Assembly (NCBI GenBank): GCA_030248215.1 | Contig: JASANG010003482.1 | Coordinates: 186,001 to 250,000 of the forward strand | Length of the DNA stretch: 64,000 bases | Source: Enoplolaimus lenunculus | Lineage: Eukaryota; Nematoda; Enoplea; Enoplida; Thoracostomopsidae | Direction of reading: 5' to 3' | Shown here: positions 1 through 13,066 of the stretch, piece by piece | Numbering within the stretch: position 1 is the first letter of the stretch | How the letters are laid out: each line of letters begins with the position of its first letter | Notes under the pieces: model-generated | Seen by the model: the letters and a program-made list of their open reading frames with translations, nothing else | What the model was told of the DNA's origin: nothing | Database searches by the model: none | Program-made: the position numbers and the translations under genes

Positions 1-2535
1 TTGCGTTCGACGTCTGGCTCGTCTTGCTCTGGGGAACAATTTACAGTAATACATATTACAGTCCTCATTGAAAGAAATTTCTAGATCCGCCACGGTGAAT
101 GCGATCATATTGAAACATGTCGCGTCGAAGTTTGCCATTTCATTAGCAAACCTGGCTCGACTCTTCTACGTCTAAAAGTCCTGATCGATTTTATCGAGTT
201 TGGCACAGGGCGACACCGTGAGCGCAACGGTAAACTGTCGCGCCATGAACACGATATTCAGTCGTAAATACGATGGACGATCACGGGACGTCCTTAGTAA
301 AAATTGGGTCATATAAGCATGTGAGGCATGCTTGTCCGTTATGAGCACAAGACCGTTATTTCGAAACTACATCGTACGCATGCTTATTGAGCCGCTTAGT
401 ATAAAGGTCTAATGTCCCGGTTTTTACCTAGACTGACCGAAAGAACGGGAACATTTCTAAATGGGTCGAGAATGTTTCTTAAATTTTTTAATTAATGTTT
501 CGAAAAAAATTACGCAATGCTGTTTTTTCGCCAGTAAAAGACGAGTTGGTGATAAGTTATCTTTCCCCATGTGCAAATATTTACAAAATGCAAGAATATT
601 GCAAATGTTGCGGTTTCGCGAGCAACGCTGTAGATAGACGAATGCTAAATCGAAACTTGCAACAGTTGCGTGTTTACTGTAGTTTCAAATGGTAGTGATT
701 ACAGTAATTTTACTAAAACTCTGGTCGTGTACTGTAGCAGTTGACACTGAAAACAGTTGGTTTCTATTATTAATTATGCACGGTCGATCATACGATTTTT
801 GTTAATTATGTCTGTGGGGTCAAGTGTTGTCTTTATCACCCGACCCCATCCATACCACCCAAGTGGCACACCACCTCACATCCAACAGAGTCCTCACAAA
901 ATTTTGAAATAAGCATTTTTAAGCATCATAGCTTAAATTTGGCATGATGTGTCGTAAAATGTTACGTTTTCCACCAGTTAAAATTTTAATTCAAACAGTT
1001 AAACATTGTATTTCAATATTTGTTTCGACCAATTTCTGCGGGATAACAAATACTAGCCTCAAACCGTTATTTTTGGTTTAATTTTAACCATAAAAGCTTA
1101 TGATCGATTATTAATAATTCTGAGCCCAACAAATTTTGGTTCTGTTTTCTATTTAGTATTTACCAGTACCATCTGCCTCCGTATTTCTGGCGCGTGGTCA
1201 ATAGGATGTCTGGTTCGATAAAACAGGCGGTTACAGTGGAATTGTGGAGCATTTAGTGATGCGACGCGGTCTGTGATAGCTTATGTTTAGTTTAATACTG
1301 GAATTGAAATTAGTTTATTGCAACTATCAGCGGCAGATGTTGTTTTTAATCAACAATAGTTTTCGATTTGTAAATTTTTGAAAATTTTTCAAAAAAGCTT
1401 CAACAAAAATTGTCGCGGAATTTAAAATTTTAAAGCCGTCTTGCGCTTCTATGGTGAGTACAGGGCGAATACGTTTGTTTAAGCTTGCTGAAACGGACTT
1501 ATTTAATAACTGGCTCTGCAATGTTATGTAGTCAAGAAAACGCGGTAGCGAAAACTGTAGCTTTTTGGAAAATACAGTGTACTAGAAGCCGTAGTTGCAC
1601 ATATGTGCAACTTTCCTAAAGTACTGGAGTTTCATATGTCTTCACAAAGTCAGCATTCGTTTGCTAATCCACGCTTTAAGCTTTCAAAATTAGACTAACA
1701 GTAAATATATATGTCAAGTCGTAATTCAGCCTATTCCAATTTGGGCTAGTCCAAAGCGGAATTACGACTTGGGCTAGCACAAGGCGGAATCGTGTCTGAT
1801 AAAGCTGTGCGTTTTCTGATCGGTTACATAATAGTCGTTATTATGCTTGATTCCATTTTGCTCAGTAAAACAAACTGTTTCGTAGCCAACAGGTGGCGAT
1901 TACTTGGCCCATCAGAAAAACGTATCCGTATCAGCAAGTCGAATTTGAGTACAGCATTAAGGTAGTAACCAATCACAAGGCGTGCACTTGTCGCATAGGA
2001 AGAATTACACCGCCCAATGGGCAATTGTGCTAAAACTACGTCTTGTGCTACGACATATACACAATAATTGTTTTGCAGAACGATCTATTTGTTATACTTA
2101 TAACAATATCGGTTGGACATTATTTTAGCCGCATGAGCCCCGAAAATTGTTTCCTCTTCCTCACAACAGATTTATATGGTTTCGGGCCTGAGTTTCTCAG
2201 GCAGACGCCCGTATTTTATTGTTTTGAAACGCCATAGTGCGGTACAGTCACACAAGGATTCAGACAGTTTGCGATGACTCAGCATTAAGGAGTTAATATG
2301 GTGGTAAAAAGATCTCGCCCCCGGTGATGTTAATGCCGAAGATGCTTTAAATTTTGTGGCCGTTTATTACTGTATCATCTATGATTCAACTCTGTATCAT
2401 AATCCCCAGTCTGCCGTAATATGTCCGGTTCGTTGTAAAAATTGTTAATTTTGTTCGTATATTTTTTATTAAGCATTTTTAATATATTGTTTGGCTCTTG
2501 TACACTTTCCCCTCACAGATATAGGCTTTGGCTAC
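1..2535. other. No gene recognised
   Basis: I find no convincing coding exon here. The short ORFs (up to 66 codons) have no recognisable domain. The only local structure worth noting is a 13-bp perfect inverted repeat near 1.74 kb. The right edge is the target duplication of a MITE. Confidence 0.5.
1715..1771. repeat. Short perfect inverted repeat
   Basis: CAAGTCGTAATTC at 1715-1727 is mirrored exactly by GAATTACGACTTG at 1759-1771, with a 31-base spacer. The spacer motif TTGGGCTAG recurs just outside the right arm (1741 and 1769). It could be the core of a decayed inverted-repeat element or a hairpin; function unknown. Confidence 0.6.
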
Positions 2536-2543
2536 GTATTAGG

Positions 2544-2918
2544 CAGGGTGCAATTCCGGTTTTTGTTCCGGCATTTTTTCACCTTCCGGTTCCGGTAAAT
2601 TTTTACCGGATTTAAAAATTCTGGTGTTATAATTTGGCCGTTTTCTTAACTTTGCTAATTTTTAAGAATCTCTTTTGAAATCCACTTGTACTCCGAATAT
2701 AAGCCATTGATGGTGAATTTCACTTCAGTCGATGATTAAAATCTAAAATACACCAAATAAAATAAATACCTATGTTCAACTAAGGTTATTTCACAAAAAA
2801 AATAGAGCAAAAAATAAGATTAAAATGAAATTTTTGGTGAAATACATTTTTCACTTTCCGGTTCCGGTAAAATTTTCAAATTCCGGTTCCGGTAAATTGT
2901 AATTCCGGTTGCACCCTG
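2544..2918 (-). mobile_element. hAT-like MITE, family A, copy 1
   Basis: A 375-bp element begins CAGGGTGCAA and ends TTGCACCCTG and is flanked by the perfect 8-bp direct repeat GTATTAGG (2536-2543, 2919-2926). Eight-base target duplications and CAGGG termini are typical of hAT transposons. Repeated CCGGTTCCGG motifs sit inside both ends and the AT-rich middle has no real coding capacity. Its interior closely matches the copies at 27152 and 34863 by eye, so the three look recent. Confidence 0.88.
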
Positions 2919-2926
2919 GTATTAGG

Positions 2927-4357
2927 GTATGCTTTGGAGATAGGACTTCACGGGAATTCTTTAGTTTTACGCTCAAAACTTATAAACAATGTATATATTG
3001 CAATTTTACTTTACAGATATACTGCAAGTTTTTGGAATGGAATAAAAATTACGAAATTCAACCAAACTCTTAAAAGTTTCGCTGCATCCGCCATTTTATC
3101 TTTAAAGTTTTACAAAATCCGGCGAATATTTGCCAGTTTTACGTTTTCGTTTCCGTTATTTTGATCACTATCAGTTTCCGTAATTTTAATTTTTATTATC
3201 CATTCACACCCTGAAATTTACCAATGAGAGAATAAGGCAAGCTATTGAAAAAGTCCGGAAAACGTCAGAAAACTCAAAACGGTATATGGTGTATATGTAG
3301 AGAAATTTTAAAGTCGTCTCCTATATAAACACAAAAATTCTGCAATTTTCCGTATTTTGTATAAAATTCAACTAATTATTTTGCAATTAAAATTTCATTA
3401 ATGTTTAAATAATTTGGCATAACACCGTAAAGTTCCGCTTCCTGCGTTTTTCAATGGCGGAACAGCAACAGGAATCAATTTTTGGCAGAAATTCCGACCG
3501 GAACTCACCGAATTTCTTGTATTTCGATAACGGAAACGAAAATGGGCATCGATTTTTACCGCAATCGCATATCCGGCCTGTACCCCGGTAAATTTTGTTT
3601 AATCCGAACGATTGCTATCTTGTGGAAAGACAAATCGAGCACTACCACGAGATGAAACAAATTTGAGCAATTCACAAATTGAGGAAATCCGCTAAAGCCT
3701 ATCTGTTTGGTACAAAACATTTTTTGCTTTTTCAGTAATACTTAGCTAACCCAAAATATTTTTCATCTATTTACTGTCCTGAATTAATGGTTTGGTCAAC
3801 GAAGCATTTCAACTGTGATCTCATTGTTAAAACAAGCTATCTCAGCAGATTACAGCCAGCCCCAGCCAAGCAGTGGTTCTTTAATTTTCTTTAGCGCTAA
3901 CTAACATTAGCTAAGTAATTTTAGCTAACTGCATTTTAATTCCGTAATTTAACATTTCATACGGTTGAATACGTGGACATCGTCATTCATTCCTAGTCAA
4001 ACTAGATTCAAGATCTTACCATATTACATATCTAATCTACTGTTTGTGATTCTGCAATAATTTTGCTGAAGCATTTTCAAATTTCATTTGAACATCCAAA
4101 TTTATTTTCAAAATAGAATCTTAAACTATTTCTACTGTTTAGCCGAACGTAGTGGTAGACTGAATTTTCTGCTACTCAATATCGAAAGCTTCAAAAATTG
4201 CAATCAGCAAATGACGCTTTACTGCACTATCAAGCGCAGCTTTCTGCAGTCCTGCGCGCTCTGATGTGCAACCTCACCTAACGCAACTTGCATCAATGCA
4301 ATGAAAACCGATTTCACTTGTGTATAATCGTCTCCAATACGTGATTGTGGCCAAACT
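2927..4357. other. Upstream spacer of the zinc-finger gene with decayed repeats
   Basis: A TTCACACCCTG end near 3202-3213 and CCGGAA-rich stretches near 3430-3600 look like old decayed copies of the family A MITE. The remainder precedes the zinc-finger start codon and may contain its promoter and 5' leader, but I could not define a TATA box or transcription start. Confidence 0.4.
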
Positions 4358-4560
4358 ATGTCCGGGTTCAACATTTTCGCTCAAAATCATTTTGCAACGA
4401 CTAGCGAACAAATATCTGACGGTGCCGCATTATCTGAAAATATAACATCCACTTCAAATACACGAGGGCTCAATTCAAGGCAGCAACAACCGCAGCAGCA
4501 ACATAATCATCATCATTATCATCAACAACAACAACAACCGCAAGAACAACACCAACAACG

Positions 4561-4648
<88 letters not shown>

Positions 4649-5842
4649 CCGCAACAACAACAACAACATCAATCACAACAATTGAAAGCTTCAAGTCACC
4701 AACATACACCACTCCCTGAATTTTCAGGGGGCACGGGTGCGTATACAACGTCGGATAAAGCGTTTATATGTGAAATTTGTGGCAAAGCATTTCGTTTTCG
4801 ATCAAATTTAGCCGAGCATCGTTCTGTACACACAGCACTAAAACCGTACGTTTGCAAATATTGCGGTAAATCAAGTCGACTTAAGGGTAATTTAACGAAA
4901 CACATATTGAAGCATCATAAACAAGAATCAAACGCCGTTGTCGGCCGTGAAGATATTATTGTGAAAAAGGGCAAGAAAAGTATTAAAGATCCGGCGTGTG
5001 TGGATTTTCTTGAAAAATCAATGATTGTTCTTAATGGCAGAGGGTCACCGGGCGCCAGTAGTCTGTTGCATCATCGCGATAGCGGAACGGCTTCTCGGAA
5101 CACGGCTGGAAACGGGGGATATGCGGCACAATGTTCTGGCTCAATTTCAAATCGCGGGTCAGTCACCGCTCAGTACAACAATACCAACAACAACAACAAC
5201 AACAACAGCAGCAGCAGCAGCAGCAGTAAAAATAGTAGTAATAATAAAAATAATAGCAACATTTCGCCAACTTCGGCAGCCGCAAGTTTCACCACATGTA
5301 CCGAACTGAACAAAACACTGCTCAGCCAAATATCGAATACCGATGCAGCCAGTTCATCTGGTTATGATCTCTCACGATATGCTTGCAGTAGCAGTCGTTA
5401 TTTGCCAAATAATTCCAGGCATCGTTCACTTAACAATCCGCTTCCGTTACGACTTCGAGACTCCCTCGCGTTAGCAGCAGCCCATCGGTCTCCTCATGCC
5501 ACATGTCAAACTGACACCCCCTTAGCGTCAAGTGTCCTGGCGGCGATGGCAATAACCGACGGTCGTGAAACACAACAGCTTCAACTTCCGTTGGCTCGTG
5601 CTTCGGTGCACAGTTCACCTACGCGAGATCTCCGAGCGCCGTCGAAACAACCCGGAGATCAACGAGCCGGCGGCGAGGCAACCGGCGCAAACCAACACCA
5701 CCCCCCCCCCGAACACCAGCCGGCGGAGATGGCATTAACCGGCGGCGGAAACACAACACTCCGACTCCGGGCCGCGCTTCGGTTCACATCACCACGCGAG
5801 ACCCGGCCTCGAAACAACCCGGAGATCAACGAGAATTTATGA
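4358..5842 (+). CDS. Polyglutamine C2H2 zinc-finger protein, N-terminal part
   Basis: A 494-codon ORF. A His/Gln-rich tract at about residues 41-115 includes an uninterrupted CAA-encoded Gln run. Two C2H2 fingers follow at about residues 136-187: CEICGKAF...HRSVH and CKYCGKSS...HILKHH, both with Cys-x2-Cys and paired His. Downstream are Asn and Ser homopolymers and low-complexity sequence. The start is chosen because it is the first ATG of the ORF and has A at -3. The fingers imply a nuclear nucleic-acid-binding role, but I do not recognise the orthologue. The ORF ends at TGA 5840-5842, overlapping the ATG of the next long ORF (5839) as ATGA in another frame. The frame change follows an imperfect tandem duplication and a 10-C run, so this is probably the 5' part of one longer gene. 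Confidence 0.75.
5540..5833 (+). repeat. Imperfect tandem duplication that shifts frame
   Basis: A segment of about 110-126 bp occurs twice, at about 5540-5665 and 5723-5833. Both copies end with the same string CCCGGAGATCAACGAG. Matching positions lie 167 bases apart, which is not a multiple of three, so the peptide SKQPGDQR is encoded in the first ORF frame in copy one and in the second ORF frame in copy two. A run of ten C (5701-5710) lies between them. Confidence 0.8.
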
Positions 5843-6022
5843 CTACTCCTCCGTTGGCTTATAGCGGATCGTACCGGTATGATGCTACAACTGATTTGTT
5901 TCAAGCGAACGAACCTCGAACGCTGTCAATCAACAATTATCCATCGCAGCAAATTCGTCACCGTGGAGTATCGTCTGAGTGTGAGCAACATCAGCAGCAA
6001 CAACAACAACAGCAGCAGCAGC

Positions 6023-6092
<70 letters not shown>

Positions 6093-9000
6093 CCAACAAC
6101 AACGAATTGGAAATGACCAGCAACATATTTCACCTGCAAAAAGCAGCGAACTATATTTATCACCAATAGCTTTAAGACGCCAACTATCTGGATTGGCAAC
6201 ATATCCCAGCGGAGTGCACAACGTATCAGTGTCATCAGATGAAAATTGTATTACATCACCGCTAAAATCTTCCCCTTACAACATTTCCCCATTCGCGTCT
6301 GGGTATAGCGTAAGGCAACAACAGCAACAACGGCACGCAACAATCGCAACTCTAAACCAAAGTTTTGAAGATGCGACTATGAGCTCGCCTGTAGCGTTTA
6401 CTCCGACTCAACGCAATTCGGAGCTGTTTGTGTCGCCCGAGTCGCGCGGATTGCTGCGACTTCACCAGGGACGCCAACAATCAGTTGAACGACAACCATA
6501 CCAACAGCATCAGCAGGAACAACCGCCACAACAACAGCAACCGCAACAACAACAACAACCCCAACAGCAACTTCAACTACTAAACGCTGAGCAGTTGCCA
6601 AAATTACCATCAGTTTCGTTGCCTCCAATACACGCCCACACTGGGAGCCATTCAGTATTAACGTCAGATTCCGACAATAAACTACAAGAAGCACTCGAGC
6701 CTTGCAATGCAGCGTTGCAATCGTTATGCGAAAACATTCTACTTGCTGCTCGCTCTCATCAACACTCGTCAAATAATCATAACCAACAACCAATGCAACA
6801 ACAGCAGCTACATCAACCACAAGAGAAACAACAACCACCACCACCACCACCACCGCCACAACAACAACAGCAACCGCAACAGCAATTGAAACCTCAAGTA
6901 AACAATTCGTTGTTTCCTCATTCCGAAGTACCTTCGTACAACGGAGGACAGAATATATTCGTTTTACCCGAGCAAGCTTTGTTGCCAGCGAATCTCCCAA
7001 AATTCAGTCCTAGCTCCGAGAAACACAGCGATAACAACGCGCAAAACCATTCAGCTATTGAGTCAAACATTACTGCTGCGTTTCTTAAACACTACAATAC
7101 AATTAAAGCGCAACTGATTGCTACGCAACAACACCAGCAACAACCACTACAGCATCAACAGCAACAACACCAGCAAGCGCTACAGTCACATCATCAAGAA
7201 CAACAACGACAACCGCAACAGCGACAACAACAAGAACAACAACACCTGCCCCAAGAACACCAACAGCAGCGAACGCAACAACCGCATCACTTGCAACAAC
7301 GACAACAACAACAACCTGTTGATCCAACTCCACCGCCGGTGCATTTACCCAGCTGTAGCAGTGACGATACAGGATCGCCGCCTGTGTTGCCTCAAATGTT
7401 GCCTGTCAACAACGGAAGAAATCTTACCGATGAAACTATGACGTCATTTGGGATTAATAGGAATCGCGATCGTCTATTAACAGCAATTGAAGATATCAGC
7501 GATTGTGGAGTCGATGACGATGATGATAGAATGTTGCCCGACGCCACAGCTGGACCCATGTTGCTATCACAAGCATACCCTGAAGCGCAAAGATTTGCCT
7601 ATGATCAGGTTGGAAAATCTGATCAGCAACAAAAGGAGTACGGTGAAACTGGTAAAAATCATTCTCGAATGGCTACAATCAAAAGTAGCGTTGGACAAAC
7701 GCGACAACAACGACATTTGAGTTCAATTATTGCTTCGCTTCATAATTCCAACGGACGTCCAAGTACGGCACCGTCTATAAGTGGGGGCTCTGGAATCATC
7801 CAGGAATCGTCCGGAAAAGGATCTCCCCAGCGGTTGCTAGCGATTTCAACCGTCGCCAAGTTAAACCAACGCTCAACGATGAGTGCGGAGTATGACCCAG
7901 GGCGGGCTGGACAAAGATCAAGCGGTGAAGAAACCAGTTCAGACGAAGCCTGTAGTAGTGAAATGGAAGTATCCAACTTTAAAGACAGTAAAGGATCTTC
8001 AACCAAATGGTTTGGAAAATACCGAAGAACAGTAAATGGGATAACACAAACAGCAACTGATGATGGATTACTGGCGAAGTCCTTGTCAGTTTCAAGTTTT
8101 CCTGGCGCTCGCAGACCGGTCCGGAAAACCAGCGGTGAGAGTAATCACCAACGTGGACCAGGAAATAGCCAAAGTACCGGTCGCGCTGCGTCGTCAGCTG
8201 AAGAGTGGACGCCAGGGCAGCATCGAGCAAATACACAATGCTTGTTTTGTGGAAAACATTTTCGAAAATCGTCGAATTTAGAACATCATGTCAAATCCAA
8301 TCATTTTGGCCAACAAAAACAACAACAACAACAACAACAATCACAACAACAACAACAACCACGACAACAACAACAACAACAACACAGAAATGGACAGAAA
8401 CCTTGCAGGCACCATCCATATCAGCGTAATTTGAACCAGTCAGATGCTGGCAGCGAATCAGTTGGACCAATAAATACTCAGCGGAGACTCAGTCCACAAA
8501 CACCGCCATCGAAATCCACCAATCACATTCCAGCGTTGGACATTGGTTCAGTAAAATGTTCAATAGGAAACGGCCTAACATCAATAATAGCAAATAGCAG
8601 CTACAATTGTCCAGTAGAAAATGGCCAGGTGGGGAATGTCGCTAGTAGCAACAGATGTAAGTATCCAATAGAAAACGGTCTCATCCAAGGAAGTATCGAC
8701 GTGAAAAATGGCTATAACTGTCCAATAGAAAACGGTCTCGTGGGAATTGCTGAAATGAAAACCAGCAACAATTGTCCAATAGAAAACGGTCGTACAACTA
8801 AATTTGGAAATAGTAGCAGCAATAGCAGTTATATGGATAAGTTGAATATTTTATCGAGTTGTCACCGGGACATTTTAGAAATCAAACAACTGTTGAACAC
8901 GGTAAAAGCGACAGCTTCAAAACCGAATTTATCGTCACAGCAAGCCGTATCCCAACGGAACCTAAATTGTGCAATAGACGAACTAATGAAACGCAGTCGT

Positions 9001-9810
9001 GCAGTTGACGAAATGCTCGAATCGCTTGATTCAAGAGTCACTCGCGTGGAGCGTCAAATGGAAGCATCGCTGTCGACGCTGGGAACGCTGATCCAAGTTC
9101 AATCAGGGCTCAATATATCGATGAGTACGTTTCGTGAAGAAATTGGTGAGAAAGTTGCCGCGATTGCGAATCAGTTACGTGGTCAGGTTGCGCACGAAAT
9201 GGAAACATTGGAGCTAGAAAACACTGAAGGCGGGCGAGAGTTTGATCAGAAAGAACAACCGGAACAAGCTTTGAATCTTACACATGGCGGCGGTGTTAAT
9301 GGGAAAATTCAAGATGAAAAGGTGTTGGTTGATAATTGCAGCGTTGAATATTCGATAAATGGAATGATTCAGGCTGTTGATGATCAGAATGGAGATATCG
9401 CAAGCGAAATCGGTGGCAAAGAGGAAGAAATGATAGTGGAAATCGAAACTCAGCAAACAACCCTTATTACATCCGAGAAAACTGTAAATGAACTGATGAA
9501 TGGCGATAGTTTGGAGCATGAAATGGATTTTCACAACTTCAATGGTAGCTCAACGAAAAATTCAACGCAACTCAGCGCAGCGACTGAGAACAACGTAAAC
9601 GACAACAACAGCAACAATGAATGCAATCAATATAACAACGAAAACAGCAATAATTACAATCAACATAACAACGAAAAAAGCAATGATTGCCTCATCAATG
9701 ACAACAATACAAACGCCAACAATATCAACACAGAATCTTCGTCGCTTTTGCGAGGAGATTTTTCGCCTTCAAATTTATCTCGGGTAATCGAACCGCCTAT
9801 TGCAACTTGA
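5839..9810 (+). CDS. Polyglutamine C2H2 zinc-finger protein, C-terminal part
   Basis: A 1323-codon uninterrupted ORF. In order: a long Gln run at about residues 51-84, further Gln/Pro/His-rich tracts to about residue 500, an acidic patch DDDDD near 560, and one C2H2 finger (CLFCGKHF...HVKSNHF) at about residues 800-823. Then come another Gln tract, five spaced copies of a C(P/S/Y)IENG-like motif (about 905-985), a heptad-like probable coiled coil (about 995-1115), and an acidic Asn-rich tail. The fingers and Gln tracts suggest a transcriptional regulator, by analogy only. The frame is open upstream of the ATG through the C-run, so this ATG may not be the true start and the ORF is likely continuous with the preceding one by a length change in the C-run. 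No T-rich splice acceptor was seen between them. Confidence 0.8.
8546..8795 (+). repeat. Protein-level repeat: five (C)PIENG motifs
   Basis: Within the zinc-finger ORF the codons for CSIGNG, CPVENG, YPIENG, CPIENG and CPIENG recur at intervals of roughly 18-23 residues. The DNA core CCAATAGAAAACGGTC is nearly identical in the last three. The spacers differ, so this is an internal motif array and not a simple tandem repeat. I do not recognise the motif. Confidence 0.75.
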
Positions 9811-10278
9811 TTGCAAACGACATATACATATAACTGCAGGTAATTGCTAATTTGTGTAATGCACCGATTTAGCTTGCACACGGGGCGTTGTGTTATCCAA
9901 AATTTCACTGATTTGATTCTAAAAGATCTTGAACCCAATTCTCAGCTGCGACACATTTAAAATCAAGGCTCATATTCTAAGATTTGAAAAGCAACCGTCA
10001 AATTTGGATTGATAACATTTGTTAAGAAGTGTAACAAGTTGTAAATTGTAACCAGAGCAGGTCATTCGAAGGTATAATTTCTATCGAAATCAAATCATTT
10101 TGAGCAAATGCCGGCTGATGGGAGTTAACGGGATTCACGCAAATGATGTCGCGCCCTTCATTTTTGTGCAGTTTGAGTTAATATATACATTTCGTTTGAG
10201 TATGTAAATTTTCCGTTCCTACGGATCAGCAAATCACATCAAACATCGCGTGTAATTTTTCATTTCATTCATTTTTTT

Positions 10279-10310
10279 CATTCATTCATTCATTCATTCA
10301 TTCATTCATT
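10279..10310 (+). repeat. CATT microsatellite
   Basis: Eight uninterrupted CATT units, with further imperfect CATT on both sides. It lies about 470 bases downstream of the zinc-finger stop codon. Confidence 0.9.
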
Positions 10311-11129
10311 GATTTCATTCATTATACATATATTTGTACTTTTTTATTCATGTTTTTTACACATTTGTTACTATTGTTGTTATTTTGTTTTGAACTTGTG
10401 CTCTTTATTTTAATTCGCTACTAGCTATGTATATATTTGCTGCTCATTATGTTATTTTGAAAAAATCTCGGTGCAATTGGTTTAAATTTAGTGAATTTGA
10501 AATTTTAAATCTGCAGAGTATTTAATTTCAAATTTAAGTAAGTACAGAATCAAATTGCTCAAATACTTAATATAATCTGGAGGCATACCATTGGTACATC
10601 ATTGGTTTAGTCTTAATTTGAAACATAAACTTCTAAATTTAAGTAAATTTCAACAGCAGATTCCTCATTTACGGTTCAAAACTTACAAATTTTTGAACTG
10701 AAAACAACTGTTATATCAGTGCTATGCGTTATCCAAACATTTTTTCACGCTAAAATGTACAGAAAATGACGTGGCATTAATATTCATGTTGTATACTATC
10801 AAATATAACGAAATGTTTCTAGGATTTGTACTCAATACAACACTCTATAACAGAACACGTTAGTCAAATTTGCTATTTTGTTTTCTTTCACCGAATATGG
10901 CTCAAGATCTACGCAATTATACGTAAATTTTGTTTGTCATTATTATGTTGCATTTATATATACACTTGTACAATCATGCATATTAATCGCTGAAGAAATA
11001 TATGCTTTTGTGTACACTTCCCGTTCACATTTCCGGTTTTACAGCTCACATTTAGACTCATGTACGTAAAAGTTTTGTTCAATCTAAAAGCCTTAACCTT
11101 TGTGGGTAAGTGTACAGAAGCCAAAAATA

Positions 11130-11384
11130 CACTGCAAAAAATGGTGAGTCAAATAAACTCTCTCAGAAATAGGCTCTACGGGACTACACAAACTGAGTCA
11201 AATTTGACTCCGACAGAGTCAAATTTGACTCACTATGATGCACGCTTGACACTGGCGGAGTCGAATTTGACTCTGACTCACTATGATGCACGCTTGACAC
11301 TGGCGGAGTCGAATTTGACTCTGATTGTGTAGTCCCGTGGAGCCTATTTCGGACAGAGTCAATTTGACACCATTTTTTGCAGTG
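11130..11384. mobile_element. TA-flanked MITE with long inverted ends
   Basis: CACTGCAAAAAATGGTG at the left is mirrored by CACCATTTTTTGCAGTG at the right, with TA on both sides (11128-11129, 11385-11386), as in Tc1/mariner-type insertion. The inverted ends extend roughly 70 bases through TAGGCTC...GACTACACA. The interior holds palindromic GAGTCAAATTTGACTC and a perfect 48-bp tandem duplication (11228-11275, 11276-11323). There is no coding capacity. Confidence 0.8.
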
Positions 11385-12345
11385 TAGGCAAGTATCGTTC
11401 GTATAAATGTTGCAGATGATTTCTGTTGCATAATTTTTATTGCAGTTAATTGTATTTTAATGTTGCATTTGTTTGATACATGTCTGTTTTATACACAAGT
11501 GTATGTTTCGAGACAAAGCATTTCGGTTCGGATAAATGACTAACAGGTTATACTTTTGACAACACCAACCAAAAGATTTAGGTCCTCCCGCTGTCTGGGT
11601 TTTACCTGCTTTTAATCATACTTCGAATGTCTAAACTATTGTAAGACGGCAAACTTTAATTGCTACCAACGGGGGGGATACTTTATATGTTTGATTTGGG
11701 AAATTTTGTATGAATTACTATTTGAATTGAATAGCCATGTTCCATAGGAAAAATGTTAACCAAAGCGTCGATTTTATTGGCTAAAGTAAGTGACGGAGTA
11801 TATTTGAGGATATTTAAACGCGAAAGTAATTAAAGCTTCAGCCTGAGGGTAAATCCCAACTTAAACTCTAAATTAAATTTCACCATTGACTTAAATTTTC
11901 ATGTACACCCTATTTCTATCATGGATGGATCACATTTCGTGTTTGTTATTGCATTGCCTTTGCAAATAATTTTATGCAGCTGTATTGTGCGACGTATGTC
12001 AAATGTTATATTGTACTTTCCAATTACGATAGATTTATCTCCTACTTCTCCCAGTTTATTTAGAAATGGTAGAAAAAGAGATTTCTTTCTTAAAACAAAA
12101 ATAATTGTAATTTTGGCCTGGAATATAGATTTTATCGCAATGAAAAATTCGTAAGCTCATGCGTTTTAAAACTGCTCATCTTTCAGCATTTTGGCTTAAG
12201 AGGTCTTTTTAATAGCCACTGGTTCTTTCGACTGAGCAGTTGTAATCCGAAATTTCATAAACGAGGCTTAGGCTTAGGTACAGGATTACGCTTATGATTA
12301 TGCTTAGATTTATTAATAGGCATCTGGGCAGTGTTGGGTGACAAG

Positions 12346-12439
12346 TTGTCGGGCAGCGAATTGTCGTAGATCCATCATGGCTACGCCCCTGGTTGTCGGG
12401 CAGCGAATTGTCGTAGATTCATCATGGCTACGCCCCTGG
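12346..12439 (+). repeat. 47-bp tandem duplication
   Basis: Two adjacent 47-bp copies (12346-12392, 12393-12439) differ by one base. Each ends GGCTACGCCCCTGG, the reverse complement of the CAGGGGCGTAGCC terminus seen in many hAT-type MITEs, so this is probably a duplicated transposon end. Confidence 0.85.
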
Positions 12440-13066
12440 TCTGAATCAAATATATAAAAATTTCAACTTTATAATCGTTTCTTGTATGTTTTTAGTTTTT
12501 GGAGGCTAGTCTTTATGTATTGCCATTATAATAATTTAGTAGTCACTGTTTTTAGAAACAATGCACGCCTCATCGTTACGTATGTATTATGTTTTTTGTG
12601 CCTGTCAAGTTTATTTCATCAAAGCCTTTTATTAATATATACGTAGGATAAATACCACTAAAATAGAAAGCTTATGTTTTTGGCTTAAAATTGCGAAATT
12701 TCATCCGGCACTTAAAATTCAATAACGCAATAGATGTTATTGTTTCTTCCGTACTACCAGGGCTGGACTGGTTCTAGTGGGTTGCGGTATTTTGATATAA
12801 CGCGAAACATTAGTAAATATTTAGAAAAAATTACATAACCAAGATTTTTCATTTTATTGACAGTCCCAAATTCTAACCAGTGTTCATCGGGCATTTGCCC
12901 GGTGGACGAGCTAAGCAGTGTCCAGCGCTAAGTACTACACAAAATTTTTTTAACAAGCAGTCAAAGGTAAACATTCAGTATGTTTTAAGCTCAGAGATTT
13001 TTCGTAATTTTTTTAATTCTGGGTTGTAAAATTGAGGTATCAAAACTTTAAACGTTACTGGTTATG

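Noticed and set aside
4470-4748. Antisense ORFs of poly-Val, poly-Leu or poly-Cys over the CAA runs (also 5926-6235, 6398-7000, 7121-7333)
   Set aside because: These are reverse-frame readings of the polyglutamine codons and have no independent coding signal.
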